From NCBI GenBank assembly GCA_964480525.1, contig CAYZOV010000032.1, positions 1 through 18,212 on the forward strand: a DNA stretch of 18,212 bases, given 5' to 3'. A program made the translations under genes and the position numbers. The stretch's first letter is position 1, and each line of letters begins with the position of its first letter. The notes beneath the pieces are model-generated. The model did no database searches. It was given only the letters and a program-made list of their open reading frames with translations, and was not told the origin of the DNA. Of the stretch, positions 1 through 8,164 are shown piece by piece. Source of the stretch: JAAZZIT01 sp964480525. Its GTDB lineage: Bacteria > Bacillota > Clostridia > Oscillospirales > Ruminococcaceae.

Positions 1-9
1 CTTTGTACG

Positions 10-258
10 TCGCAAAATAGTCCACCGGACTATTTTGCGAGGGAAGTTTGTTAAAGCTTGCAAGTAGGGGTGCTTTTTACTTGAAAAGCACCCCATCGCA
101 GAAACATAATGGCTTATGTTTCTGCTCCCCCCCGAAAAACGCTTTAGGGGAATAGGGGATTTCGCTGCTTGCGAGCAGCGATGAGGGGCGTTGCCCCCTC
201 AACCCCTACCACCTTTTGAAAAAGGTGGACGAAAACTTTGTTTTTCTGACAAAGTTTT
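10..258. repeat. Cluster of perfect inverted repeats (hairpin-rich intergenic element)
   Basis: No coding region is visible here. At least six separate dyads follow one another: 10-23 with 27-40 (14 bp, loop ACC); 67-77 with 84-94 (11 bp, loop 6); 98-109 with 114-125 (12 bp, loop TGGC); 162-169 with 174-181 (8 bp, loop TGCG); 209-216 with 221-228 (8-9 bp); and 232-241 with 249-258 (10 bp). A shorter 6-bp dyad lies at 183-188/195-200. C- and G-rich runs separate them (126-133, 147-160, 183-208). The arrangement resembles multicopy mosaic hairpin sequences seen between genes in some clostridial genomes; that resemblance is an impression, not a match I can verify. None of the stems is followed by a convincing long T-run, so most are not simple terminators. 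It lies beyond the 3' end of the dehydratase operon. Confidence 0.75.
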
Positions 259-422
259 AAAATCTGTTGGGTTTAACAGAAAGATTACAGCTACACATTA
301 CAAACTACGGCGGTAACAAACTATGAAAGAGCGTTTAGCAGAAAGTGTGGCGGATTGCAAAGTGTGGGTTAGTCTGCTAATTTTGGCTATGCGCTTTAGT
401 TCGGTTTTTATAAAATCCACAA
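259..422. other. Non-coding spacer with a long-range inverted repeat and a direct repeat
   Basis: No open frame with a ribosome binding site is evident. An 8-bp inverted repeat (335-342 TTAGCAGA with 373-380 TCTGCTAA) encloses about 30 bases. These include two copies of the nine-base AAAGTGTGG (342-350 and 359-367) spaced by 17 bases. It could be a structured RNA, a protein-binding region or the fringe of the neighbouring hairpin cluster; no function is assigned. Confidence 0.4.
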
Positions 423-455
423 AAAAAGTATGCGAAGTTGATTCGCATACTTTTT
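423..455 (-). terminator. Rho-independent terminator of the dehydratase/activase operon
   Basis: A perfect 14-bp stem (423-436 with 442-455, loop 437-441) sits just past the stop codon of the 411-residue gene. Read on the minus strand it ends in a run of seven T. The flanking A-run on the other side gives some T-tract in the plus direction too, so it may act both ways. Confidence 0.9.
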
Positions 456-458
456 CTT

Positions 459-1694
459 TTACCCACGCTTTGCGTTTGCAAGCATAAGCTTTATTCTATT
501 CTCCTGATTTACCTTTGTAGCACCCGGGTCGTAGTCGATTGCCACAATATTCGCCTCCGGGTACGCCTGTTTGATAACCCTCGACATTCCCTTTGCTACG
601 ATATGGTTCGGCAGGCAACCAAACGGCTGGGTGCAGATAATATTCTCCGTTCCCGTTTCAGCAAGAGCCGCCATTTCGGCTGTGATAAGCCAGCCTTCGC
701 CCATTTTTACGCCCTGATGAATATACTTATCCGCATATTTTCTAAGCTCCTCAAAATCGTGAGGTGGCAAAAAGTCGCTGTTTTCCTGAATAATCTTAAT
801 CTGCTGTTTTTGGAATTTATACAAAACGTCATAGCCGATTCCATACGCAATCGTCCTCTTAGACTTTTTATCGTAAAGTTTTGCGTCGTTAATCACGTCC
901 GAAGCGCAATACAGCACGAAGTCCAAAAGTCCCGGTACGTTTGGCTCGCAACCTTCCGAAATCAAAAACTCGTTAAGATAGTTATTTGCAAGGGGTGAAT
1001 ATTTAACGTAAATTTCGCCAACGATACCAACCCTCGGCTTTTTCTCCTTTGTACGTTCAAGAGCCGTAAAGTCTTTTAAAATCGCTTTATAGTGTGCTTT
1101 TGTGTTTGAAAATTTGTTAGCTTCAAAAAGTTTGCCCAAACGGTTTTCCCACTTTGCCAAAAGCTTGTCGGTTTCGCCCTCGTTTACCTCGTATGGCTTG
1201 CACTGGTTATAGAGAAGCATAAGCAAATCACCGTATAAAACCGCATACACAAATTTCAACATCATAGGAACAGTCAGCTTAAACGCAGGGTTTTTTTCAA
1301 GACCGCTGAAGTTAAGCGACAAAACAGGCACTTGTGGGAACTGTGCCGAAACAGCCTTTCGGATAAGGTGGATATAATTTGACGCACGACAACCGCCGCC
1401 CGTCTGTGACATCAGCAAGGCTACTTTATTAACATCGTATTTTCCGCTTTTCAATGCGTCCATAAACTGACCGATAACCAAAAGTGCAGGGTAACAGGTG
1501 TCGTTGTGGGTGTTTTTCAACCCCTCGTCGATAACGTTTTGGGTGGAAGTATGCAAAACTTCCATATTATACCCATAGCTTTTAAAAATCGTTACAAGAA
1601 GGTGAAAATGTATCGGCAACATATCCGGAACCAAAATGGTGTAGTCCTTTTTCATTTCCTCGGTGAACACGGTCTTTTTTACTCTATCAGACAT
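459..1694 (-). CDS. 2-hydroxyacyl-CoA dehydratase-like protein (HgdB-like), C-terminal partner of the split activase
   Basis: This 411-residue protein matches in character the C-terminal part of the large (about 1400 residue) CoA-enzyme activase/dehydratase-like proteins of Firmicutes. Those related to 2-hydroxyglutaryl-CoA dehydratase subunits carry iron-sulfur clusters. Visible landmarks are CYPALLVIGQ near residue 67, TGGGCRASNY near residue 98, and CTQPFGCLPN near residue 352, with cysteines that could ligate a cluster. The start is the ATG at 1692-1694, with a strong GGAAGGAG ribosome binding site about ten bases upstream, inside the end of the preceding gene. The two frames overlap by 8 bases (ATGTCTGA), which implies translational coupling. 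A terminator follows directly. No dehydratase alpha/beta genes, CoA-transferase or electron-transfer genes lie nearby, so the substrate is unknown. Family assignment is fairly secure; enzyme activity is inference. Confidence 0.85.
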   Translation of the reverse strand: MSDRVKKTVFTEEMKKDYTILVPDMLPIHFHLLVTIFKSYGYNMEVLHTSTQNVIDEGLKNTHNDTCYPALLVIGQFMDALKSGKYDVNKVALLMSQTGGGCRASNYIHLIRKAVSAQFPQVPVLSLNFSGLEKNPAFKLTVPMMLKFVYAVLYGDLLMLLYNQCKPYEVNEGETDKLLAKWENRLGKLFEANKFSNTKAHYKAILKDFTALERTKEKKPRVGIVGEIYVKYSPLANNYLNEFLISEGCEPNVPGLLDFVLYCASDVINDAKLYDKKSKRTIAYGIGYDVLYKFQKQQIKIIQENSDFLPPHDFEELRKYADKYIHQGVKMGEGWLITAEMAALAETGTENIICTQPFGCLPNHIVAKGMSRVIKQAYPEANIVAIDYDPGATKVNQENRIKLMLANAKRG

Positions 1695-4635
1695 TTTCTT
1701 TTGCTCCTTCCTTTTTTTCTTCCAATGCTGCGATAAGGCTTCTCAATCTGATTTTCGCAGCGCCGAGATTGTTAATTTCGTCAATTTTAAGCTGTGTATA
1801 AAGTTTTCCGTTTTGCTCCAAAATTGCTCTTACCTCGTCTGTTGTAATTGCGTCGATTCCACAACCGAAGCTTACAAGCTGAACAAGTTGCATATCGTCG
1901 TTTTGACAAACATACTCTGCCGCTCTGTAAAGTCTTGAATGGTACGTCCACTGGTTTAATACGTCAAGGTCAGGTACGTCCACCAAATTCGCCACGCTGT
2001 CCTCTGTTACAACAGCAAGACCCAACGACGCAACAAGTTTGTGTATGCCGTGGTTAATTTCAGGGTCAACGTGGTACGGTCTGCCTGCAAGAACCACAAT
2101 TCCTTTGCCCTCGGCTCTGGCGTTTTGAATAATTTCCTTTGCCTTGTTTTCAAGGTCAAATCTGAAACGTTTCATCTCGCTGTATGCCTTATTAAGAACA
2201 TTATACACCATTTCACGGGTGATTCCGTAACCCGACAAGGCTCTGGAAATTGCCTTTGCGGTGTGATTTTTAAAGTTGATATCAACATACGGTGTGATGA
2301 AATTCTTGTCGTTAAGTTCGCTCATATTTGCTCTTAAAAGTTCAGGATAGTACGCAACAACAGGACAGTTATAGTGGTTGTCGCTTCCGCCCTCGTCAAC
2401 GTTATAACTCATACACGGATAGAAAATAAAGTCAACGCCCTTTTCCAAAAGGCTTATGATATGACCGTGGCAGAGTTTTGCAGGATAGCAAACGGTGTCC
2501 GACGGAATGGTCTGTTGACCTTTATAATATGTATCTCTGGTGGATTCTTCGGAGAAAACCACTTCAAATCCCAAGTCGGTAAACACGCTGTGGAAAAACG
2601 GCATAAGGTCGTAAAAGCTAAGTGCAAGCGGGAAACCTACCCTTGCGATAGGTTTTTTAGGCTTTTTATCCTCAATTTCCAGAATTTTTCTGTACTTATA
2701 TTCAAACATATTCTCGCTTACTGTGTCAACCTTAATTCCCGCACCCTTTTCGCAACGGTTTCCCGAAATAAATCTGTGACCGTCGGCAAAACGGATAATT
2801 GTCAAATTGCAATGCGCTCCGCAACCGCCACACTGGGCGTTTGTTGACTTATAACCGAAGTTTTCAAGCTGTTGCGGTGTGATAAGGCTTGTTGTTTCCT
2901 TTGCCTTTTCCTTTGCGAACAAAGCACAGCCGAACGCACCCATAAGCCCCGAAATTGCAGGTCTTATAACGTTTCTGCCAAGTTCCATTTCAAAACATCT
3001 CAACACGGCGTCGTTAAGGAACGTTCCGCCCTGAACAACGATATTTTCGCCAAGCTCGTCCACGGATTTTGCACGAATAACCTTATAAATTGCGTTTTTG
3101 ATAATCGACGACGAAAGTCCTGCGGAAATGTCCTCGACGCTTGCGCCGTCCTTTTGAGCCTGTTTAACCGAGCTGTTCATAAATACAGTACATCTTGAAC
3201 CCAAGTCAACAGGTGCTTTTGCGAAAAGTCCAAGTCTTGCAAAATCGGCGATTGAATATCCCATTGCCTGCGCAAATGTCTGGATAAACGAACCGCAACC
3301 CGACGAACAAGCTTCGTTGAGCATAATCGAATCGATAGCGTTGTTTTTAATTTTAAAGCACTTAATATCCTGACCGCCAATGTCGATAATAAAATCTACG
3401 TCAGGGCAGAAATAAGCCGCCGCCTTGTAATGTGCCACGGTTTCAACAAGTCCGAAGTCGATTCCGATACCTGCCTTAATCAAGTCCTCACCGTAACCCG
3501 TTACGCAAGATGATTTTATGTTGATTTTGTCGTTTTTAAGGGTGTAAATTTCCTTTAATTTTTCCGCAATAACGTCCAAAGGCTGTCCTTTGTTGGAGCC
3601 GTAATACTGGTACAAAAGTCGTCCGTCGTCGGTGATAAGAACAAGTTTTGTAGTAGTTGAACCTGCGTCAACACCCAAATAAGCGTCGCCCTCGTATTCT
3701 TTTAAGTCCGCATATTTCAAGTCGGACTTGCTGTGACGGTTGATAAACGCCTGATATTCTGCTTCGCTGTTAAAAAGTGGCTGTCCTACGGCAATGCTGT
3801 CGTTGGTTTTGGCGTTTAATATTTTTTCCAACGCTTCGTCGATAGTCATTTCGGCGCTAAGGGTTTGTGCCTGCAATGCCGAACCGTATGCCATAAAGCA
3901 CGGTGCAAGTTCAGGGAAAATTGCGTTTTCTTCGCTTAAATTCAAAGTGTTTACAAATGCCTTTCTAAGACCGCTGAAAAACGACAAAGGACCGCCCAAA
4001 AACAGCACTTTGCCCTCGATTTTTCTTCCCTGCGCAAGTCCCGAAACGGTCTGGTCAACCACGGCTTGAAAGATAGAAGCCGAAACGTCCTCTTTTTTCG
4101 CACCCTGATTAAGAAGTGGCTGAATGTCCGATTTTGCGAAAACTCCGCACCTTGAAGCAATCGGATAAATCTTGCTTGCATTAAGCGAAAGGTTGTTGAG
4201 TTCGTCAGGGGTCACGCCCAAAAGCTGTGCCATTTGGTCGATAAACGCACCTGTACCGCCTGCGCAAGTGCCGTTCATTCTCTGCTCGACGCCACCTGTG
4301 AGGAAAATTATTTTTGCGTCCTCCCCACCAAGTTCAACAACAACATCTGCGTCAGGATAAGCCTTGTTTACAGCCACAAAAGCCGAATAAACTTCCTGCA
4401 CAAACGAAATACCGCTTGCGTTTGCTATGCCAAGACCTGCCGAACCCGTAATAGCAAGTCTGAATTTTTCTCCCTTATAAAGGTCGCCGATTATTCTAAG
4501 CTGTTCGGCAACTGTTTCTCTGACTTTTGAAAAATGTCTTTCGTATTTGGTATAAACGATTTGGTCGCCGTCAAGAATGACAGTTTTTACCGTTGTAGAA
4601 CCCACGTCGATACCTAAAGAATATATTTTTTCCAT
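1687..4635 (-). CDS. Acyl-CoA dehydratase activase, double BcrAD/BadFG ATPase domain plus DUF2229
   Basis: This 982-residue protein belongs to the ASKHA family that includes HgdC, the ATP-driven one-electron donor of 2-hydroxyacyl-CoA dehydratases. Two ATPase modules are visible. The first begins with GIDVGSTTVK (8-17) and has ELGGEDAK (101-108) and cysteines C124 and C163. The second begins with GVDAGSTTTK (321-330) and has IDIGGQDIK and cysteines C443 and C482. In HgdC the equivalent cysteines hold a [4Fe-4S] cluster between two subunits, so here one chain could form an internal pseudo-dimer. A CGGCGAHC motif (C602, C605, C609) with C628 follows, then a DUF2229-like region from about residue 664 with CYPAKLC (716-722). 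The ATG at 4633-4635 follows an AAAGGA site. It is the first gene of a two-gene operon. In many relatives both products are one polypeptide; 982 plus 411 residues is close to the fused length. The physiological substrate is not known for this large family. Confidence 0.88.
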   Translation of the reverse strand: MEKIYSLGIDVGSTTVKTVILDGDQIVYTKYERHFSKVRETVAEQLRIIGDLYKGEKFRLAITGSAGLGIANASGISFVQEVYSAFVAVNKAYPDADVVVELGGEDAKIIFLTGGVEQRMNGTCAGGTGAFIDQMAQLLGVTPDELNNLSLNASKIYPIASRCGVFAKSDIQPLLNQGAKKEDVSASIFQAVVDQTVSGLAQGRKIEGKVLFLGGPLSFFSGLRKAFVNTLNLSEENAIFPELAPCFMAYGSALQAQTLSAEMTIDEALEKILNAKTNDSIAVGQPLFNSEAEYQAFINRHSKSDLKYADLKEYEGDAYLGVDAGSTTTKLVLITDDGRLLYQYYGSNKGQPLDVIAEKLKEIYTLKNDKINIKSSCVTGYGEDLIKAGIGIDFGLVETVAHYKAAAYFCPDVDFIIDIGGQDIKCFKIKNNAIDSIMLNEACSSGCGSFIQTFAQAMGYSIADFARLGLFAKAPVDLGSRCTVFMNSSVKQAQKDGASVEDISAGLSSSIIKNAIYKVIRAKSVDELGENIVVQGGTFLNDAVLRCFEMELGRNVIRPAISGLMGAFGCALFAKEKAKETTSLITPQQLENFGYKSTNAQCGGCGAHCNLTIIRFADGHRFISGNRCEKGAGIKVDTVSENMFEYKYRKILEIEDKKPKKPIARVGFPLALSFYDLMPFFHSVFTDLGFEVVFSEESTRDTYYKGQQTIPSDTVCYPAKLCHGHIISLLEKGVDFIFYPCMSYNVDEGGSDNHYNCPVVAYYPELLRANMSELNDKNFITPYVDINFKNHTAKAISRALSGYGITREMVYNVLNKAYSEMKRFRFDLENKAKEIIQNARAEGKGIVVLAGRPYHVDPEINHGIHKLVASLGLAVVTEDSVANLVDVPDLDVLNQWTYHSRLYRAAEYVCQNDDMQLVQLVSFGCGIDAITTDEVRAILEQNGKLYTQLKIDEINNLGAAKIRLRSLIAALEEKKEGAKENV

Positions 4636-4670
4636 ATCTCTGTTTCCTTTCGATATTTATGCCATTTTAA

Positions 4671-4676
4671 AGTATA
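4671..4676 (-). promoter_or_regulatory. Possible -10 box for the activase operon
   Basis: TATACT on the minus strand, about 35 bases upstream of the activase start. No good -35 hexamer stands 16-18 bases upstream, so the call is weak. Confidence 0.3.
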
Positions 4677-4752
4677 CACATCTATTTTAACACACCTTTA
4701 TTCCTAATTAAAATGGATTTTGTTAATTTTTTGGTTAAATTTTGTTATTCTA

Positions 4753-4781
4753 TTGAAATTCAACTGATTTTAAACTATAAT
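4753..4781 (+). promoter_or_regulatory. Sigma-A type promoter of the EamA transporter gene
   Basis: TTGAAA (4753-4758), a 17-base spacer and a perfect TATAAT (4776-4781) lie 30 bases upstream of the TTG start codon. Confidence 0.8.
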
Positions 4782-4810
4782 ATATTGAGAAACCGTAGGG
4801 AGATGAGTTT

Positions 4811-5680
4811 TTGGGTAAATTAAAAAACAATTATTTAGGAATAATTTATATAATTTTGTCGGCATTTTGTTTTGCGTTAATGAACGCTTTTGTGCGACTT
4901 TCGGGGGATTTGCCGTCTGTTCAGAAAAGCTTTTTCAGAAATCTGGTGGCGCTTGTTTTCGCACTTATTATGATTTTCAAAAACAAAATTTCTCTTAAAC
5001 CGCAAAAGAGCGAAAATCTGAAATTTCTCATTTTGCGTGCTTTTTTCGGAACAGTAGGAATTTTGTGCAATTTTTACGCCGTTGACCATTTGGTGTTGTC
5101 CGACGCTTCGATGTTAAACAAAATGTCGCCGTTTTTTGCGGTGATTTTTTCCATATTCCTTTTAAAAGAAAAAGCCACCCCCTTTCAGCTTAGCGCAGTC
5201 GCCATAGCCTTTGCGGGAGCGGTTTTTATAATCAAACCAAGCCTTGAATTTACTGAATTTTTCCCTGCTTTTATCGGTCTTTCGGGCGGAATTTGTGCGG
5301 GACTTGCGTACACATTTGTGCGTTATCTCACCCAAAACGGCGAAAAAAGTGCGTTTATTGTGTTCTTTTTCTCGGCGTTTTCCTGCCTTGTAACCCTCCC
5401 CTATCTGGTTTTTTTCTACACGCCAATGACCCCGAAGCAGGTTGTTTTTCTCCTTTTGGCAGGACTTTGCGCTTCGGGCGGACAGTTTGGCATAACGGCG
5501 GCATACGCCCACGCACCGGCAAAGGAAATTTCGGTGTTTGATTATTCCCAAATTATTTTTTCCACCCTGTTGGGCTTTTTCCTGTTCAACCAAACCCCCG
5601 ATTTTCTTAGCTTTATCGGATATGTGATAATCGTTTCCGTGGGGGTTGTGATGTTTTTTTACAACAAAAACCGTGCCTAA
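4811..5680 (+). CDS. EamA/DMT-family transporter
   Basis: This 289-residue integral membrane protein has about ten hydrophobic segments in two repeated halves (roughly residues 9-135 and 150-283), the layout of the drug/metabolite transporter (EamA) superfamily. A short basic N-terminus precedes the first segment. Substrates in this family range from amino acids and nucleotides to drugs and cannot be read from sequence. The start is a TTG: the ATG eight bases upstream (4803) runs into a stop after six codons, and a GTAGGGAG ribosome binding site is spaced properly for the TTG. A consensus promoter lies just upstream, so the gene is probably transcribed alone. Its stop codon overlaps that of the convergent ytaF. 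Confidence 0.88.
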   Translation: MGKLKNNYLGIIYIILSAFCFALMNAFVRLSGDLPSVQKSFFRNLVALVFALIMIFKNKISLKPQKSENLKFLILRAFFGTVGILCNFYAVDHLVLSDASMLNKMSPFFAVIFSIFLLKEKATPFQLSAVAIAFAGAVFIIKPSLEFTEFFPAFIGLSGGICAGLAYTFVRYLTQNGEKSAFIVFFFSAFSCLVTLPYLVFFYTPMTPKQVVFLLLAGLCASGGQFGITAAYAHAPAKEISVFDYSQIIFSTLLGFFLFNQTPDFLSFIGYVIIVSVGVVMFFYNKNRA

Positions 5681-6276
5681 ATATGGCACATAAGCATTAC
5701 CCCAAGCATTACCAAAACTCCTCCGTCAAGCACCGAAAGGTCGATATTTTTGATTTTTCCGCTTAGAATTTTTCCGATAAAAAGACCCAGATAAATGGCT
5801 AAAATTCCACCTAAAAAATTAAAAACAACCGCCCAAAGTTTTTGGGTTTGGCTAAATCCCAGACCTGCTGAAATTCCTGTCAAAAAACAGTCGGCGGACA
5901 AAATTCCCGCAAGAAAAAAGGCTTCTTTAACGGAAATATCCTTTGAATTATCAAAATCCGCTTTTGTCTGGTCGAAAAAAATCGCTCCCAAACCATGTTG
6001 TTTTTCTTTAAAATATTTTTTTATCACTCGTTTAAAAATCATCAGTATTCCGAAAATTATCAGCAAAAATCCGCCCATGCTCTGGGCAAAATCGGGTTGC
6101 AAAACCCTAGTTAAAATTTGGGAAATCCAAAGAGAAACCTCCAAAACAACGCTTCCGAACAAGGAAATTACCAACGCACTTTTCACGCCCACACGGATTT
6201 TTGCCAAACCATAAGTAATCGCCGCCGCAAAACAGTCAATGCTCACCACGAACACCAAAAGCAACACCTCAATCAC
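5677..6276 (-). CDS. ytaF: Sporulation membrane protein YtaF (MntP-like family)
   Basis: This 199-residue polytopic membrane protein has about six hydrophobic segments in two halves. Each half carries the family's acidic signature in a membrane segment: SIDCFAAA near residue 12 and SADCFLTGISAGLG near residue 128. YtaF is related to the MntP manganese efflux family and is linked to sporulation in Bacillus-type bacteria; its exact substrate is not established. The start is a GTG (6274-6276) preceded by a GAGGGGGGTG ribosome binding site. The gene is divergent from birA (84-base gap) and convergent with the EamA gene, with which it shares 3-4 bases at the 3' ends. No terminator separates the two. 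A sporulation gene suggests a spore-forming ancestor or organism. Confidence 0.88.
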   Translation of the reverse strand: MIEVLLLVFVVSIDCFAAAITYGLAKIRVGVKSALVISLFGSVVLEVSLWISQILTRVLQPDFAQSMGGFLLIIFGILMIFKRVIKKYFKEKQHGLGAIFFDQTKADFDNSKDISVKEAFFLAGILSADCFLTGISAGLGFSQTQKLWAVVFNFLGGILAIYLGLFIGKILSGKIKNIDLSVLDGGVLVMLGVMLMCHI

Positions 6277-6360
6277 ACGTTCACCCCCCTCAATTCAGCC
6301 TATGAAAAGAGGGCGACATTTGTTAAATTTCAATTTTGACCGAAAGGACGTTAAAAATTT

Positions 6361-7161
6361 ATGCTTTTTGAAAATTTGCCCCTAAGCGAGGAAAATATTT
6401 ATAAAAATTATGAAAATTGCCCCTATAAAATTATTTTAAAAAAAGAAGTTACTTCCACAAACACTTTGCTTAAAGAAATGGCAAAAAATGGTAAAGCTTC
6501 GGGAACGGTGCTTATAGCCGAAAGTCAAACCGACGGCAAAGGACGTCTGGGACGGAGATTTGAAAGTCCCGAAAAATCGGGGCTTTATATGTCGGTGTTG
6601 CTTCGTCCCGATATAAACGTCCAAGACGCACTTTTTATCACCACGTCCGCAGCGGTGGGGGTGGCACGGGCGATTGACAAGCTAAGTCAAAGACCCCAAA
6701 GCGCCAAAATCAAGTGGGTAAACGACATTCTTTTAAATGATTTAAAAGTTTGCGGAATATTAACCGAATCGTCGGTGAATTTCAAAACAGGCAAAGTTGA
6801 GTTTGCAATTTTGGGAATCGGTGTTAATATTACAACAAGCGAGATAATATCGCAAAAACTTTTGGGAATTGCAGGGGGGATTTTTCAGCAATCCACCGAA
6901 GATTTACGAAACACATTAGCGGTTTTGATTTTGAAAGAGCTAACTATGGCGCTTGATTTTTCCAAGCGGGAAGAAATTTTGGCGGAATATCGAAGTCGTT
7001 CGTACCTTGACGGCAAACAGGTTGAAGTTATCACGCCAAAATCCACCTACACCGCAACGGTTTTGGGCATTGACGAGAGAGCCGGACTTATTGTGCAAAC
7101 CGAAAGTGGCGAAAAAATCACCCTTTCCACGGGGGAAGTGTCCTGCAAAGTTAAAAAGTAA
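6361..7161 (+). CDS. birA: Biotin--[acetyl-CoA-carboxylase] ligase, monofunctional
   Basis: The enzyme activates biotin with ATP to biotinyl-5'-AMP and attaches it to the lysine of biotin-carrier domains such as that of acetyl-CoA carboxylase. In 266 residues I see STNT (32-35), the biotinyl-AMP loop DGKGRLGRRF (58-67, with K where GRGRxG is typical), KWVND (118-122), GILTES (132-137) and GIGVN (152-156). A C-terminal SH3-like domain (about 215-264) follows. The N-terminal winged-helix DNA-binding domain of bifunctional BirA is absent, because the catalytic domain starts within about 25 residues. So it should not act as the biotin repressor. The ATG at 6361 follows an AAAGGACG site 12 bases upstream. 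A bidirectional terminator follows the stop by six bases. Confidence 0.93.
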   Translation: MLFENLPLSEENIYKNYENCPYKIILKKEVTSTNTLLKEMAKNGKASGTVLIAESQTDGKGRLGRRFESPEKSGLYMSVLLRPDINVQDALFITTSAAVGVARAIDKLSQRPQSAKIKWVNDILLNDLKVCGILTESSVNFKTGKVEFAILGIGVNITTSEIISQKLLGIAGGIFQQSTEDLRNTLAVLILKELTMALDFSKREEILAEYRSRSYLDGKQVEVITPKSTYTATVLGIDERAGLIVQTESGEKITLSTGEVSCKVKK

Positions 7162-7167
7162 ACAAAA

Positions 7168-7201
7168 AACCCGTCCTCAAACGAGAACGGGTTAATTTTT
7201 T
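7168..7201. terminator. Bidirectional terminator between birA and rplL
   Basis: Stem 7168-7178 with 7183-7193 (11 positions, one C-A mismatch, loop AAAC). A T-run follows on the plus strand (7196-7201) and an A-run of six precedes it, giving a T-run on the minus strand. It ends both birA and the ribosomal operon. Confidence 0.92.
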
Positions 7202-7218
7202 CAAACTTTAAGTAAAAA

Positions 7219-7590
7219 TTACTTGAGTTCAACAGTTGCGCCTGCAGCTTCGAGCTTAGTCTTGATTTCTTCAGCGTCAGCCTTAGAAACGCCTTCCTTG
7301 ATAGCCTTTGGAGCAGCTTCAACGAGTTCCTTAGCTTCTTTAAGTCCAAGACCGCAAATGTCCTTAACAGCCTTGATAACGCCCATCTTAGCGTCGCCGA
7401 ATGAAGCGAGGATTACGTCAAATTCTGTCTTTTCTTCTGCAGCAGCAGCGCCTGCACCTGCAGCTGGAGCAGCAGCAACAGCAGCTGTTACACCAAATTC
7501 TTCCTGAATAGCGTCTACGAGTTCAGCGAGTTCAAGTACGCTGAGAGCCTTGATTTCTTCAATAAAATTCATAATTTTTTCTGAAGCCAT
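7219..7590 (-). CDS. rplL: Ribosomal protein bL12 (L7/L12)
   Basis: This 123-residue acidic stalk protein recruits translation factors to the 50S subunit. The N-terminal dimerisation part (1-32) is followed by the alanine/glycine-rich hinge (about 39-52) and the C-terminal domain with EKTEFDVIL, KIxVIK-like MGVIKAVKDI and GLGLKEAKELVE. Length is typical. ATG at 7590 has an AAAGGAG site ten bases upstream. It is co-transcribed with rplJ, 67 bases downstream of it, and is the last gene before the terminator: rpoB does not follow. Confidence 0.98.
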   Translation of the reverse strand: MASEKIMNFIEEIKALSVLELAELVDAIQEEFGVTAAVAAAPAAGAGAAAAEEKTEFDVILASFGDAKMGVIKAVKDICGLGLKEAKELVEAAPKAIKEGVSKADAEEIKTKLEAAGATVELK

Positions 7591-7657
7591 GATAATTTTT
7601 CTCCTTTAATAATAAATATTTGTGGCAAAACCCACATTTTGATTGTGACAAGTAAAA

Positions 7658-8164
7658 TTAAGCAACATCTTCCTTGTCGATAATAGCCTGAATTGTTGCA
7701 GCAAGCTTCTGCATAGGTCCCTGAAGTGAACCAACGAGCTGAGCAAGAAGCACATCTCTTGATGGAATCTTTGAAAGCTTCTTAACGCCCTCTGTGTCGT
7801 AAAGGTCTTCGCCGATAAATCCAGCTTTAAGGTTGAACTTTTCACCGTTGCAAGCCTCTGAGAATTTTCCGAGAACTCTTGCAGGTGCTGTCTGGTCGTC
7901 TGTTGAAAGAGCGATAGCAGTTGTACCTTCGAGAACGTCTGTAAGTCCGTCAAGACCACATTCCTTCATTGCAAAACAGAGCATTGTGTTCTTCTCTACG
8001 AAATACTCAACGCCAGCCTCTCTGAGTTCCTTTCTGAGCTTAGTGTCCTCTTCAACGGTGATACCCTTATAGTCAACGAGTACGCCGGCAGAAGCGTTCT
8101 TGAGCTTTTCAGCGAGTTCAGCAACTCTCTGCTGTTTTGCGAGCAAAATCTTTTCACTTGGCAT
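7658..8164 (-). CDS. rplJ: Ribosomal protein uL10
   Basis: L10 anchors the L12 dimers on the 23S rRNA and represses its own operon by binding the mRNA leader. The N-terminal globular part contains LVDYKGITVEEDTKLRKELREAGVE-like sequence typical of the family, and the C-terminal helix (last about 25 residues) would carry L12. I start it at the ATG at 8162-8164 (168 residues). A possible GTG twelve bases upstream is itself part of the AGAGGTG ribosome binding site, so that longer reading is unlikely. It is preceded by an L10 leader with its own promoter. Confidence 0.97.
   Translation of the reverse strand: MPSEKILLAKQQRVAELAEKLKNASAGVLVDYKGITVEEDTKLRKELREAGVEYFVEKNTMLCFAMKECGLDGLTDVLEGTTAIALSTDDQTAPARVLGKFSEACNGEKFNLKAGFIGEDLYDTEGVKKLSKIPSRDVLLAQLVGSLQGPMQKLAATIQAIIDKEDVA

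Noticed and set aside
10..258. CRISPR array
   Set aside because: The repeats are inverted and each stem differs in sequence; there is no recurring direct repeat with spacers.
438..998. 186-residue plus-strand open frame opposite the HgdB-like gene
   Set aside because: It starts inside the terminator hairpin, lacks a ribosome binding site and is antisense to a conserved protein.
5162..5689. 175-residue minus-strand frame opposite the EamA gene
   Set aside because: Very basic, low-quality composition with no motif; it is antisense to a clear membrane transporter.
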